Part shown: piece after piece, positions 1-10,570 of the stretch | Layout: every line of letters begins with the position of its first letter | How positions within the stretch are numbered: the first letter of the stretch is position 1 | Origin: Symbiodinium natans | Taxonomy: Eukaryota > Sar > Dinophyceae > Suessiales > Symbiodiniaceae | Direction: 5' to 3' | Assembly (NCBI GenBank): GCA_905221605.1 | Contig: CAJNDS010002188.1 | Coordinates: forward strand, 248,001-312,000 | DNA length: 64,000 nt | Position numbers and translations under genes: made by a program | The notes under the pieces: generated by a model | What the model saw: only the letters and a program-made list of their open reading frames with translations | What the model was told of the DNA's origin: nothing | Database searches by the model: none

Positions 1-348
1 CTGCAAGTCATCTTCAGCATCTGCGCCTGAAGCGTCAAGGAATCGTGAGCGCAAGAGGGCCACATCCTTTGCAAAACCTTTCAAGTTGCAAAAAAGCAGG
101 TCACCCTAGAGGGCCCTAGACCACTGTGGCTCTTAAGGCCTGCGCTTTCTTGCAGATGCCTTGAAACTGCAACAAAGCTCGCTGTGTCGGTGCTCTTCTT
201 GCAACAACAAGGCGTGACCAGACTTCTGATCAGAGTAGCTCCTGATCATGCAGGAACAACCTTTGGACTCTACTCCCTCTAATGGCGCTTTTTTGTTAAC
301 AAGATTTCGCGCAAAAGAGTGCCAAGAATGTCAACCACAGGTGGAGTA

Positions 349-537
349 GGGTTTAGGGTTTAGGGTTTAGGGTTTAGGGTTTAGGGTTTAGGGTTTAGGG
401 TTTAGGGTTTAGGGTTTAGGGTTTAGGGTTTAGGGTTTAGGGTTTAGGGTTTAGGGTTTAGGGTTTAGGGTTTAGGGTTTAGGGTTTAGGGTTTAGGGTT
501 TAGGGTTTAGGGTTTAGGGTTTAGGGTTTAGGGTAGG
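349..537 (+). repeat. Interstitial telomere-like array (TTTAGGG)n
   Basis: About 26 near-perfect TTTAGGG units in a row, the longest such array in the window, embedded in non-terminal sequence. TTTAGGG is the plant/dinoflagellate telomere type. Shorter or degenerate copies continue at 662-730 and 844-879, with an expansion at 1174-1237. Confidence 0.95.
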
Positions 538-540
538 GTT

Positions 541-625
541 TCACCATCCAAGCTGGGTTTTGAGGATCTTCGGGCTTCATTATGCGCGGGTTCACGCGGC
601 CCAGGATGTAGGGCGAAGAACTTCG
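541..625 (-). CDS. Probable internal exon, unknown protein
   Basis: The minus strand is open and codon-biased, reading YILGRVNPRIMKPEDPQNPA followed by WMV, and it runs into the telomere-like array at 349-537. The array and the sequence near 640-740 probably belong to flanking introns. I do not recognise the family. The exon ends are not resolved, and no stop or start is assigned. Confidence 0.45.
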
Positions 626-1173
626 GGGTCAGGGCTGGACGATGCAACCCGAAACCCGAAACCCTAAACCCTTTTGCATCCAGGTAAGCCCTAAACCCTA
701 CACCCTAAACCCTAAACCCTAAATCCTAAACCCCTCAACCCTTAAGAAGTCCACGCCTGGCAGTTCCGATATCAAGCGGAACAGGATGCCGGAGCTTTGT
801 CGGGACATCCACCCACATGTGGGCAGTTCTCCAAATGAGGGTCCCGTTTAGGGTTTAGGGTTTAGGGTTTAGGGTTTAGGTGAGGATTATGCGGAGCCTT
901 GTTATTATTATTATTTTTTTTTTTTTGGGGGGGGGGGGGTACCCTAAAGGGGACCATGATCTAGAGAGCTGCCCGTTCTTTCTGAACTTCTTATCTGAAC
1001 ATCGCAGCTCCAACTTTCTCATGACTCATCGACAAATATGCTGATGATCTCTATGGTATCTTAGCTCAAGCTCCTCATCCACAACTCTACACCCTAAACC
1101 CTCGACCCCAAACAAAGGCCCCAAAACCCTAAACCCTGAACCCTAACCCCTCCCGTTGGCGCCGAAAGAATTA

Positions 1174-1237
1174 AAACCCTAAACCCTAAACCCTAAACCC
1201 TAAACCCTAAACCCTAAACCCTAAACCCTAAACCCTA
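1174..1237 (+). repeat. Telomere-like array (CCCTAAA)n
   Basis: About nine CCCTAAA units. Further arrays in the same area lie at 1354-1395 (TTTAGGG orientation) and 1502-1575 (CCCTAAA orientation). The arrays occur in both orientations within 1.5 kb. Confidence 0.9.
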
Positions 1238-1501
1238 AACACTACCACATGCTTAACAGTTGCAGCTGGTGGGTCGCTGGTGCAGATGCAGCACGGATTG
1301 GAGGCCAGGCCGGGTGGCATTGAACAATGGAAGCTCCGAGGGTGCTTTGCGTCCCTAGTCGGTTTAGGGTTTAGGGTTTGGGGTTTAGGGTTTAATGATT
1401 TTAATGTAGCCAGAACCACAAGAAGACACAAGGACATTCTGAAAACCACTCTTTCCCTTCTGAGGATAACAAAGACGACACATGTCAAAAACAGAAGCCT
1501 A

Positions 1502-1575
1502 AACTCTAAACCCTAAACCCTAAACCCTAAACCCTAAACCCTAAACCCTAAACCCTAAACCCTAAACCCTAAACC
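1502..1575 (+). repeat. Telomere-like array (CCCTAAA)n
   Basis: About ten CCCTAAA units between unique sequences. On the minus (coding) strand it reads TTTAGGG, the orientation in which such arrays form intron bodies elsewhere in the window. Confidence 0.9.
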
Positions 1576-1690
1576 CCACACCCAAAACCCAGAAGAGCGA
1601 GGCTTGCACTGATAAACCTGAATTGAGCTACCCTCCACCCCCGGCCAGTCTCTCTGAAGCCGCCTGGCTTGGTAAACTACCACACCCTGG

Positions 1691-1811
1691 GGGGGTTGTT
1701 CCAAAGGCAGGGTCGCCTTAGCAGGGGGCTTTGACTAGTACTGTAGGATCTCGCCCCGAAGGCGGAAGAGTTAGAAAAAAAGGAGCCTAGACTTAAGATC
1801 GAACAACCCCC
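1691..1811. mobile_element. Short TIR element, F2-like
   Basis: The 121-bp stretch begins GGGGGTTGTTC and ends with its exact reverse complement GAACAACCCCC. It is a MITE-sized, non-coding inverted-repeat element. The arms resemble those of the GGGATGTTCCCC family (F2) but are not identical. It lies directly 3' of the minus-strand exon at 1827-2012. Confidence 0.65.
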
Positions 1812-1826
1812 ACCACTCCGAATTGT

Positions 1827-2012
1827 TCAGAATGTCGTGGTTCGCACTCTCAGTGTTGCGGGCTCTAGCAAGCCCAACAAACTCCAGGACCAGGGGATTG
1901 TTGTGGAGCGGGAAAAAGCTTCCAGAAAGCTACGACTTGCTTGAAATCTCTGGTCCAAAGGAGCACCAAATCCTGGCAAAAAAGCCGGCCCGGCTTTGCC
2001 GGACTTCTCAGG
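1827..2012 (-). CDS. Probable C-terminal exon, unknown protein
   Basis: An open minus-strand frame of about 60 codons begins beside the telomere-like array at 2013-2090 and ends in TGA at 1829-1827. It reads EKSGKAGPAFLPGFGAPLDQ near its start and has a hydrophobic patch (WSWSLLGLLEP) near its end. Codon third positions are GC-rich, as in the confirmed exons. I do not recognise the family. The stop may be real or may lie within an intron beginning before it. Confidence 0.45.
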   Translation of the reverse strand, partial: PEKSGKAGPAFLPGFGAPLDQRFQASRSFLEAFSRSTTIPWSWSLLGLLEPATLRVRTTTF

Positions 2013-2092
2013 GTTAGGGTTTAGGGTTTAGGGTTTAGGGTTTAGGGTTTAGGGTTTAGGGTTTCGGGTTTAGGGTTTGGGGTTTAGGGGGT
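2013..2092 (+). repeat. Telomere-like array (TTTAGGG)n with G-rich tail
   Basis: About ten TTTAGGG units with TTTCGGG and TTTGGGG variants, grading into a poly-G tract. Confidence 0.9.
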
Positions 2093-2215
2093 GGGGGGCG
2101 GGGGGGCGGGGGAGGCACCCCTTTTTGGAGATTCCTATGTCGTGGGGGGAGCATCTTAGGAGATCCGGATTTTGGGGGAGATGCCAAAAACAGCGGGATG
2201 TCAGCTGCCTTTAGC

Positions 2216-3183
2216 TCACTGGGTCTTCTTCAAGTATGGCTCATCGGCCTGCTTGAAAAACTTCCAGCATTCCGGTGCCTGAAGGCCAGGGTGGATCGCC
2301 CTACTTGGAGGTCCATGGTACTTATGGACCATCATCTTGAACTGTACTTAAAACCCACTTAGAAGCCCCTTAGGTGCCCCAATATGGTTATAATTGGTTC
2401 AGAAGAATGGATCGACGCAAGAATACTCCGGCACAGGGGTGCCCATTCTATTCGTTCTATTCGCGACGCCAGCGTGCCACATCTTTAGCAAGCCTATTCC
2501 CAATGCCTTGGCTGCATGCCCATGTGTTCCATGTGTTGTACCCGGCTGAAATCATAAGCCCCAGGCCCTACGTCGGTCGCAGCATTTGGACGCAATCATG
2601 AGGCCAATCCCGCGAATAATCTTGAATATCCTCGCTTGGCCGAAGAGCACCTGCGATGGCAGAGAGCACTGGCATCACAAGCAGCAGCTGAAAGAGCAGG
2701 GTGCCAGGCAAAAGAGTTGCACCATGGGAAGAAGTCACAAGTGCCAAAGTGCGATGCAACCAAGGGGCCAAGATGACAAGAATTCCACCAATCGCATTTC
2801 CTTGGCTGTCAAGCAGATTTGGCTCTTAATTATCAAGTTAATGGTAAGCCGTGAGAGCTTCCGCTATCCGCATCCACGTCGGCCATGATGACAGAAGTAA
2901 TTCGGGAAATATCATCATGGACATGAATAGCCCATCAAATCACATCAAGCTTGCCCGTCTCCTACGAACTCCCATGCTGACAGCTGGTAAACGCATTGCA
3001 AGCTTTTCCCTGACAGAAGGTCCTCAACTAGACATCCCTGAAGCAATATCAATCGAGAGGCGCAGGTAGGTCATCACGACTATGGCTGTGTGGCACCAGC
3101 TGTCTTCGACGGCAAACGCGTAAAAGGAAACGTAGGAACGGAAGATCAGGTAGGTGAGCACCAAGCCCATGTAGCAGGGGTAC
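2216..3183 (-). CDS. Multi-pass membrane protein, 3' part (unknown)
   Basis: At least three exons on the minus strand. The first, from 3183 after the acceptor TGCCCAG, encodes YPCYMGLVLTYLIFRSYVSF and then VEDSWCHTAIVVMTYLR, a hydrophobic membrane stretch. The second, about 2812-2660, reads DSQGNAIGGILVILAPWLH and later LLFQLLLVMPVLSAIAG, two more membrane segments, and may end at G|GTGCTC. The third, about 2345-2216, encodes HKYHGPPSRAIHPGLQAPEC and ends EPYLKKTQ with TGA at 2218-2216. The N-terminal part is not identified; it should lie to the right of 3183. The composition is that of a polytopic transporter or receptor, but no family motif is recognisable. Joining of the three exons is inferred from order, strand and proximity. 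Confidence 0.55.
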
Positions 3184-3439
3184 CTGGGCAGGAAAGCCTA
3201 AACCCTAAACCCTAAGATCTTGCCGATGTGTCAAGCTATAGCATGGCCTTAAGTCAGGGAAAACCGCACCCCCAAAGTCTCCAAAAAAGCAGCTCGCTTT
3301 GCTTCCTAGTTCTTAGCAGGGGTTTTGGGGCTTAAGGTTTAGGGTTTGGGGTCGTACCGTACTACAAGTAGGCACCAGCAAGTCTTTGGGGACCCCCGGA
3401 TGTAGATGGTCGCAAGCAGGACGTCGCCACAAGCAGTGG

Positions 3440-3458
3440 GGGGGGGGGGGGGGGGGGA
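3440..3458 (+). repeat. Poly-G tract
   Basis: An uninterrupted G run of about 19. Similar homopolymer G or C tracts recur at 930-940, 5140-5153, 14838-14867, 23357-23373, 27959-27973 and 48765-48782. Confidence 0.8.
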
Positions 3459-5277
3459 TGAGGAGAAGGAATCACAACAACGGGATGTGGCTGTTTAAGG
3501 TTTTAACGATGCGATGTGGCATTAAGGTGTCTCACTCCCGGCAGATCTGGGCGAACCAGACAAACAGCTTTTGTTTTGCTGTCCCTCCTAACACTCACGG
3601 CGCATTGCAGCGCACTAACCGACAACCGGAAGCCCTCGAAGAATCATGCATTTAACAGTGCAGCAGACAACTCAAGGACTGAACTGCACTAGGCCGCACG
3701 CCCCAACTCCAAAAGAACCTCCAAACCAACGAACAAGTACACCATAACAAGCAAAATGCCGACTTGGCAAGTCGGCCTTTATGAAGCTTTACGAAAACAC
3801 ATCATCCTTCCAGGTACTACAAAGGTTTTGTGTCTAGGATCCAGGTTTTAGGGTTCATGGTACTTGGTGGCGAGGGCAATACCAACTGCACTCCCTGTAC
3901 ACCCCTAAGCCCTAAACCCTGAAAGATAAATGCCCAAGTCGCTTCCACACAAAGAAAGCGCGGATTCCTTCCGTGGCCGGAAGTATCGCCTTCTTGACCG
4001 ACTCCACCTGCTGCTGGCTTAGCATGTCGACTCCGAAATACACATGACTGTGAGAACTGCCTCTGGGCTTTCAAAATCATCCCTGAGCCCTAAACCCCAC
4101 AACATAGCATCCTGATGAGGTATCGCCGCTACACAGAGAAGAGGGACGCAGACACAAAATCCAACCAACCCTTTCCTTCGAATGGCACTTCATCGCTTTG
4201 GGTCGTTGCAGGCTGTGGGTCGTTCGGCAGAGTTGTGAGGAATTATCCCTGGGCTCCGGACATTAATTACCTTCCCTAAGCCCGAAAAACCCAGGGTGTC
4301 AGGCCTGAAACTGGATCGACGTCACCAGTCCACGGAGTGACTTTGGCACGAGGATGCGCGGGATGGCTGGTGCATAAGGCCGCACGGAGACGTTTTTCAT
4401 GTGGGCCGTCGTGCTCCTTATAAGCACAACATGCACTCAACGACCCAAGCATCCGCTTGTTGCTCCACACAGACCACACAACAAGGACGACACAAACTTC
4501 ATGTGGTGAGCGGAATCCCTTTGGGATGGCTATATTTCAATCCCTTTAAGCGAAAGGTTCCCGGAACGCGGTGTAGACATCGGCCACCTACGGCTACTCT
4601 AGGTGCGAAGACCGTTGCAGTCATCAAACAAAACACGCAGCCTGGGTTCCATAATTCAAACGTCGAGATGTTCCAACTTGCCACTTCAGTATGGGCTACG
4701 CGCAAAGAGCCCGAAGGTCCTGTCGCGTGTAATTAGATGAAATATGTATTTTCCTACGTGTTCACATCAAATAGTAAGTATAATGACTATAAATACCACA
4801 ATGTAACAACATGATACAAAAGCATAATAAGGCAATGTGAACATCTGACAATAGACTTTATTCGAGTATAACCATGTTCTTTTATACAACAATACAGTAC
4901 AATTTCATGACAATCTAGAAATAGTACAATAAGGCTATAATCTCAAAATATGACAATGTAACAAAAAAATGCAACAGAAACGTGACATGACACATATGTG
5001 CGTACTAAAATAATAGCTACAAAACATTGTATAGTAATAATCCAATAGTACATAAAGATATAATAATATATCAATACAAACAGATAACGATAGAGAAAGT
5101 AATTCAATCACATGGTCATTTCATCTAGATTTTATCTGGGGGGGGGGGGGGGTCTGCCCAAGTGTTGCCATAGTCTTGCCAGGCAACATTCTCGAGTCCA
5201 TGAAGTGCGGCTCGTCAAAGTCCACCTCCACCCTGAAATGTCTTTGCCAATGTTCCAGCATGTATTGTATTGCAAGC

Positions 5278-5330
5278 AGACCCTAAACCCTAAACCCTAA
5301 ACCCTAAACCCTAAACCCTAAACCCTAGCG
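5278..5330 (+). repeat. Telomere-like array (CCCTAAA)n
   Basis: About seven perfect CCCTAAA units. The preceding 4730-5110 stretch is AT-rich with no visible gene. Confidence 0.9.
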
Positions 5331-5532
5331 CCCCCAAACCCAGCAGGTCCGTCTTCCGTCTATCAAGACATCTGGCCAAGATGAGGACTGCTCGTGCATT
5401 CAATCAGGGTGTTTCGACTCTCTGGACATAGGGAGGTCCAAGTAACATGCTGTTTCCACATCGCCCACACCAAGACAGGTAAGAAGCACAAGTCCTGTGA
5501 ACTTGCGCTTGCTTGACACGTGACAACATTAC

Positions 5533-5665
5533 CTTGCCCTCTTCTCGGCCCCCACCCGAAACAGAACCTCGCCAGGGCACTTGTCATTGGCGCGGTCAAT
5601 GCGGGTCACGGTTCCACGGCGCTTATCATGCACGCGCACCAGGGAACCCACTTCAACTGGATTTC
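5533..5665 (-). CDS. Internal exon with SH3-like/beta-barrel segment
   Basis: A 133-nt minus-strand exon between acceptor TTCGCAG (ending at 5666) and donor AAG|GTAATG (GT at 5532-5531). It reads NPVEVGSLVRVHDKRRGTVT, then RIDRANDKCPGEVLFRV. The pattern VxVGSLVRVxDKRRGTVxxID looks like a small beta-barrel (SH3/KOW-like) repeat of the kind found in many dinoflagellate proteins, but the family assignment is inference. Neighbouring exons are not resolved; the sequence between 5345 and 5520 may hold another exon of the same gene. Confidence 0.6.
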
Positions 5666-6156
5666 CTGCGAATGTGCATGAGCGGCTATCCGGACCCCAC
5701 ATAGCCAGGAGCATAGCTATGTAAGATCGAAAGAACACATATGAATATGGCAATACAACTACAAGCACTACTAAATCATCTATATGGTGATGTCTTGGAA
5801 GCGGCCTGGGATGGCGTTTGCTGCAGTTTGACGCGAGCCACACCCTCATGTCCTGTAGGAAAATCCAGGAACCACAGGTCTTTCAGCGCCTGGCGCACGA
5901 CAGCCACTTGAATTAACGCCAACGTGCAACTCCAAACGATGAGGAGAACTAGGGGCTGTGAGAGCCACTTTCCTCAGACCTCACTCGACTCACTTCAGTC
6001 CCTCAGCTAAACGTCTCGACCACCCTAAACTCTAAAACACAGCCGCCTGTAGGAGTTGGTCGTAAGTAACGTCAACTTGCCCATCTCCTTGTACAACCGT
6101 TCCAGCAAAGTGGACCAGCTCCTCGAGCACTCAGATTCACGAAGTGAAGAGGAGGT

Positions 6157-6216
6157 TCAGGGTTCAGGGTTCAGGGTTCAGGGTTTAGGGTTTAGGGTTT
6201 AGGGTTTAGGGTTAGG
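6157..6216 (+). repeat. Mixed TTCAGGG/TTTAGGG array
   Basis: Four TTCAGGG variants are followed by about five TTTAGGG units, so one variant has spread locally before the array returns to the canonical unit. On the minus strand it immediately follows the exon at 6213-6480. Confidence 0.85.
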
Positions 6217-6480
6217 GTGCTTTGGATTGTGAAGAAGTTTAGAACCATAACAGATGTTTTGAGCATGTTTTTGCCACATGGCTTTAAAACTGTGTTCAGT
6301 GTTCTTGGATTCTCAGGATATACCTTTCCTAGGAAGGGATCATCCTGGATCCCCAGCACCTTCTGGCGGCCATGAGATTTTTGGGCTGGGGCATGCCTTG
6401 ACGACCTGTTCGGCCCGGCAAATGCCTGGAGCATACGGTCCCAGAAGCTTCCTTTAGGAATTATGAACATTGTCCCTTGT
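6213..6480 (-). CDS. Coding exon, unknown protein
   Basis: An open minus-strand frame of about 85 codons reads MFIIPKGSFWDRMLQAFAG near the start and NTVLKPCGKNMLKTSVMVLN near the end, stopping at the telomere-like array. The Met at 6470 could be a start, but the frame remains open upstream. Amino-acid composition is balanced. A second short open segment at about 6530-6642 reads MKPRASPESSEVWSSQTVAP and may be a preceding exon of the same gene. No family recognised. Confidence 0.5.
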
Positions 6481-6946
6481 AATTCTTATATCACTGATAG
6501 CTGACCTTGCTAGAACGCCCAGTCTATCTATCTACATGTATGCCGAACCAGTGCCTGCCAGCCGGAGATGGTGCCACAGTTTGACTGGACCATACCTCGG
6601 AAGACTCAGGAGATGCTCGAGGCTTCATGCGTTGTGTTAGGGGCCCTGAAGACAGGGCTGTTTAGAAGAAGCTTCGACACTCCCACTCGCACACGGCTTT
6701 AGGGCATTTTACGGCTTAGGGTCAGGTTACTTCGGGTAAGTGGTGCTGCAAACTGAAACTCTGGGGACATCGGATCCCAACCTCCACCCGGCAAAATATA
6801 GCGCCCACAAACCCCCACAAGACCTTCCGAAGCGGAAGCCAGAGCCCCCCCCCCTTGCTTAAGGCTCAGCGCTTAGGGGCACATCAAGCTTCCCTCCTCC
6901 AGCCCACGAGGGAAAGGCTTCGAAAAGTACGCGCAGCATTCGCAGG

Positions 6947-7568
6947 CTAGGTGCGGATCAGATAGACATGCATCTCGTCGGTGGAGTTGAAGCGCGCGAC
7001 TTGCTTCAGCCCATCCTGCTCAACATCGCCACATTGAACTTGCTGTTTCAACTGCCCTAAATCCTAAGCCCTAAACCCTAAACCCTGAACGAGCTGGCCT
7101 CGTTGAGGGGCGCGTTCATGCCATTTGTTGACATGCGGGTGCGCCAGTCCTCTGATTTCAACCTCAGATGCGTGATGACGAGAACTTCGGCAGAAAGGAA
7201 GCTTGAAAAAATTGCACCTGCCATGGGGCACCTTGCCACCAGAGCGCGAAGCCCCCATTCAATTTCAGTGTAGACGAGGGGCAAGATCAACACTAAAGCG
7301 AGCCAGGCGTGGAAGAAGCCGTAAGCCAGCATCGAGTTCTTGGCCATAGACCTTCGGTTCTTTCTGGGGTTCAGGGTTTAGGCCCCAAAGTTTAGGGATG
7401 TTTAGGGTACACATGTGGCATAATAACGGCAAGGTCGGCAGAATATCTCTAATCATCTCTCATCAACCTAACCCTATTGTAGGGAGCTCCCCACATTGCA
7501 GCAGAGAAGCACCACAGCAATGAAGAGCAGGCCCGAGAGAAGCCAGGAACGCCAAGCCAGAACATAGC
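6947..7568 (-). CDS. Multi-pass membrane protein, 3' end (unknown)
   Basis: Three minus-strand exons. Exon a starts at 7568 after acceptor TTGGTCTTAG and reads YVLAWRSWLLSGLLFIAVVL, a membrane helix, ending near 7478. Exon b, about 7347-7093, reads AYGFFHAWLALVLILPLVYT and then MAGAIFSSFLSAEVLVITHL, two more helices, and ends around NAPLNEAS at a telomere-like array. Exon c starts at about 7051 after GGGCAG and reads LKQQVQCGDVEQDGLKQVAR, ending HVYLIRT with TAG at 6949-6947. Exon c is hydrophilic, probably a cytosolic tail. The 5' part of the gene lies to the right and is not resolved. Protein family unknown; the joins are inferred. Confidence 0.55.
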
Positions 7569-8020
7569 CTAAGACCAAGATCAGATGTTTTGTTAGAGCA
7601 CAGCATTTAGGGTTTGTAGGGTTTGATTGCTCACGGTCGGACGAAGCAGGCGAGGGTTTAGGGTTTAGGGCTTAAGGCTTAAGGTTTAGGGACTCAGCCC
7701 TGTCTTCAGATTGAAGCATCTGGCCTTCGGCACCCAGGAAAGCCGAAACCTAAAACTTGGCCCGTCTGTCCTTTACAACAAACAGACGCGGCGAGTGAAG
7801 CGTGGCACATTGCGCAAGCTTCCCCACGACGGTTGGGGCTTTGAGAGCTGGAGATAAAGCGCACACACACACACACACCCACACCCGGGCTATCTCTGAT
7901 TCTTGTGCTCTACAATATAGAAACTCCGTCGAGTTCCCAAGTAGCCAAGCCCTTGTCGCATAAACCCAAACTCCCCCAGGCACCTTACGGCAACAGCATC
8001 GCATATAAAGTAGAGTCTGG

Positions 8021-8071
8021 TCCCTAAACCCTAAACCCTAAACCCTAAACCCTAAACCCTAAACCCTAAAA
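8021..8071 (+). repeat. Telomere-like array (CCCTAAA)n
   Basis: About seven units. On the minus strand it forms the intron start immediately after the exon at 8090-8440. Confidence 0.9.
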
Positions 8072-8089
8072 AACCCTGGAAATAGGGAG

Positions 8090-8440
8090 CCCTTCTTCGC
8101 CTTTTGTCTTTTGTTCCGGGTGCCCGGGGTTCTCAGGCCAGCAACTGAAGAATGCAAGCATGGCGAACAGCATGTCGTCAACGACTTCGATCTTAATGTC
8201 CATTGAGTCATCCAGCAACTCCTGAAGAATCAGGGTCTGCACTCGAACTCTCCGTACCGCACAGTTTTTGGGCCCTCGCGTGCGGGCACCACACGAAACG
8301 TGCGCAGTATGCCCCTCATCCTGCACGCCTAAGATGGACCCTCGTCCTGCAAATCGAGCTTGGGCAAGAACTCTTCCTGAATGAAGGTGGCCTTTGCAGA
8401 TGGGACATTCTTCAAAGGATCATGGCTTGCTTCGGATCAG
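8090..8440 (-). CDS. Two probable exons of an unknown protein
   Basis: Exon 1, about 8425-8340, reads NVPSAKATFIQEEFLPKLDL followed by QDEG. Exon 2, about 8260-8090, reads VQTLILQELLDDSMDIKIEV then VDDMLFAMLAFFSCWPE. The alternation of acidic and hydrophobic residues looks like a folded cytosolic domain. The splice between them and both outer boundaries are unresolved. I do not recognise the family. Confidence 0.45.
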
Positions 8441-8760
8441 AGCTTGAGGGTGTCTAGGCTTTAGGGCTCAACAAAGACCGCAGATGACCTAAGAAATGTT
8501 GCACCCGCTGTAGCAGGGGTCCCTCCCACAAAGTCAGGCTTGCCGGGTCATTCGGGCGTGGCCGTTTGGGGGTGTCGGGTGCATTAAGTCAGAATATTTC
8601 GTGTGGCACGCCTGTCAAATCAATTGCCAGGCCACTCTGTCCCTCTTACATATAAACTCACCCCCCTGAAAATCAAATAGAACCCGAGTTAAAAGTGGGA
8701 CGAAACCAGCTTCGACTGTTCCAGGGGGAGGGGCTGGCCGGACACTAAAGAGGGCACAAC

Positions 8761-9141
8761 TTAAAACCGCCCCGCCTTCCAACGGACCAACTCCCCCTGG
8801 TTCTCAGTAGGGAATGAGGGAATTAGGGTTTAGGGTTTAGGGTATGGGGGAGTTAGGGCCCTAGACATATACCCTTTAAGGGATTCTATGGGGTACCTCA
8901 TTCCCCCATTCCCTACGAAGAAACCAGCCAGAATTCGCAAAGGCGAGCGGCGTAGGTCATGTAGGATGGTACTAAAGCTTTCGCAAACAAAGCCGTGTTG
9001 TCGCTCACCACGCGACGGAGCTTCAGCTTCAGGTGAATCCTCAGGCTGCTTGGGGGGCAGAACTTTGGAGAACCAAACGGGAGAGCCAGGAATCTCCGGC
9101 CAAAGACTACCACTTCTAACACCCCGGGAGCCCAGAATCAT
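8761..9141 (-). CDS. Last two exons of an unknown protein, split by an F3 element
   Basis: The upstream exon (about 9141-8929) reads WPEIPGSPVWFSKVLPPKQ, then ESFSTILHDLRRSPLRIL. It ends CGA ATT CTG immediately before GCTGGTTTCTTC. The downstream exon (8796-8761) starts after GAACCAG and reads GELVRWKAGRF with stop TAA at 8763-8761. Removing 8928-8797 (132 nt, GC donor, AG acceptor) joins the two in frame as RIL|GEL. The intron is an F3 inverted-repeat element. Protein family unknown; it may be the 3' end of the gene whose exons lie at 9.4-10.1 kb. Confidence 0.55.
8797..8928. mobile_element. F3 introner-like TIR element used as an intron
   Basis: The plus strand starts CTGGTTCTCAGTAGGG and ends CCCTACGAAGAAACCAGC, so the arms are inverted repeats. 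It contains three TTTAGGG units and an inner motif GGTACCTCATTCCC. It sits exactly between two in-frame minus-strand exons with GC/AG borders supplied by its own arms. Confidence 0.75.
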
Positions 9142-9297
9142 GGAACTTGTGTAATTCGGCCGAAGCGCTCGCCGGCGTTGTACTGCTCATCACTCGCGGG
9201 ATTGTTCTTGTCCCCCGTCCCAGTCTCAGTGGATCGGATTCGGTTGACGGGTGGGCGGCACGTGCATCACAGCAGATTCACAGTAAACCTCACACCG

Positions 9298-9425
9298 TGG
9301 GATGCTCCCCCCGTTAAACAAAGAGCCTCTTGGGTTTAGGGTTTAGGGTTTAGGGTTTAGTAGGGATTCTAATCGGGGGAGGGGGGGGGGGGTACTATAT
9401 CCCTAGTAAAAGGGGGAACATCCCA
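9298..9425. mobile_element. F2 TIR element containing a telomere-like array
   Basis: Starts TGGGATGCTCCCCCCGTTA and ends TAAAAGGGGGAACATCCCA, near-perfect inverted arms. Inside are four TTTAGGG units and an inner inverted pair TAGGGATTCTAATCGGGGG / GGGGTACTATATCCCTA. Homologous to 23304-23419. Confidence 0.75.
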
Positions 9426-9438
9426 ACCTTATACCCCC

Positions 9439-9740
9439 CTAGACTTCTTCAAGCCAGCTGCGATGAAGGCCAATCTTTTCAGCGTTCGTCCCATCACTCC
9501 GCTCTTCACTTTTGCCGAGCTCTGCACGTAAATGTCCTGAGCGCTTCTTGTGAACCCAGGGGCGTGACCCAGTTTGCGGCCATGAAACACTGCTGGCATC
9601 TTCCGACTGCAGCTCTGGGAAAGACTCTGCGCTCAACGCAAGACCGCTTCTCATGCCTTCTCAATATCTCCGCCACGTCTCGTCTCCTAGCTCCTCCGCT
9701 GCCGTGTCTTTCTTGTTGTCCTCCTGCGCACTTCATGGCT
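9439..9740 (-). CDS. Possible coding region, unknown
   Basis: Two overlapping open minus-strand frames, one with RRRDVAEILRRHEKRSCVER and one with ELGKSEERSDGTNAEKIGLH. Which frame is used where depends on splice sites I cannot place. Charged, helical composition. Low confidence that the whole stretch is exon. Confidence 0.3.
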
Positions 9741-9844
9741 TGCGCTGAAGCGCTGCGAACTTGGGGTTGAGGGTTTTCGGGCTTCGACCCTCTGCTTTGG
9801 GTATCCCAACGACACTCTAAACTCTATTATCTATACCTATACCT

Positions 9845-10105
9845 GTTTGGGTGTTCCAAGGCATGAGCTTCTCCAGACTCTTCTCGATGCGCATGGTCCA
9901 TGCTCTGCTAAGACGCGAAGAAAAGGGTATTGCAACCAGAAAGACCCCACAATCCACAAGCTTCATGCCTGGATGAGTCTGACCATCGACTTCAACTTCA
10001 AAGCACCTAAACATCCGTCCTTCTTTCCTTTCTTCTTCTGCGGTGGCTCGGTTGGGCGAGATTGACACTTCCTTATCCAAAGGCAGGCGCAACTGAGGGC
10101 GGCTG
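9845..10105 (-). CDS. Coding exon, unknown protein
   Basis: A minus-strand open frame reads PLDKEVSISPNRATAEEERK, then MFRCFEVEVDGQTHPGMKLV, then FSSRLSRAWTMRIEKSLEKL and MPWNTQ. The middle looks like beta structure and the end like an amphipathic helix. It lies 3' of the C2-domain gene and may be a downstream exon of it, but this is not shown. Confidence 0.5.
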
Positions 10106-10167
10106 AAAGAAGCAAAGGAACAGCAATGTCGGGCTCGCCAGTGTTCCCAGGAAGGAATGTGGGGCAA

Positions 10168-10201
10168 GAAGGTACCCCTACTATCGTAAACCCCCATATA
10201 A
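10168..10201. mobile_element. Half-copy of an F1 element
   Basis: GGTACCCCTACTATCGTAAA followed by CCCCCATAT matches the inner-to-outer arm of the F1 copy at 44826-44930. No partner arm is visible nearby, so this looks like a truncated remnant. Confidence 0.5.
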
Positions 10202-10318
10202 GAGAAACACTTCTGGCTTTTGAAGGCTGAATGCTTTCATTGGGCAGCACTCCGGCTCTGACCAATGTCTTCTAACTGTCTAACAATCTAACCCTTTTTG
10301 CCAGCAGGACCCTCGTCT

Positions 10319-10551
10319 AACCCTGGCCTGAATCCCAAACCCGAAACCCTAAACCCCAAACCCCTAAACCCTAAACCCCATTTTGCATCCGGACTCCCGC
10401 GGGTGCTGCCAGAAACTGCCCAGCACAAGCTTCCAGTGCTACTGACGGGACTCATGAACCCCTAAACTCCCTAAACCCCTAAACCCCCTAAACCCCTAAA
10501 CCCCCAAAACCCCTAAACCCTAAACCCCTGAACCCCTAAACCCCTACAGGC
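10319..10551 (+). repeat. Degenerate telomere-like array (CCCTAAA / CCCCTAAA)
   Basis: Many CCCTAAA and CCCCTAAA units with mixed spacing, interrupted by about 65 bp of unique sequence at 10380-10450. Confidence 0.8.
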
Positions 10552-10570
10552 CCCTCAACCCGTAAGCAGC

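Noticed and set aside
277-341. Open minus-strand frame PVVDILGTLLREILLTKKRH next to the first array
   Set aside because: On this strand the adjoining array reads CCCTAAA and offers no AG acceptor, so it cannot be the exon following that array; support is too thin.
349-537. Chromosome end
   Set aside because: The array is interstitial with unique sequence on both sides, and dozens of similar arrays in both orientations occur throughout.
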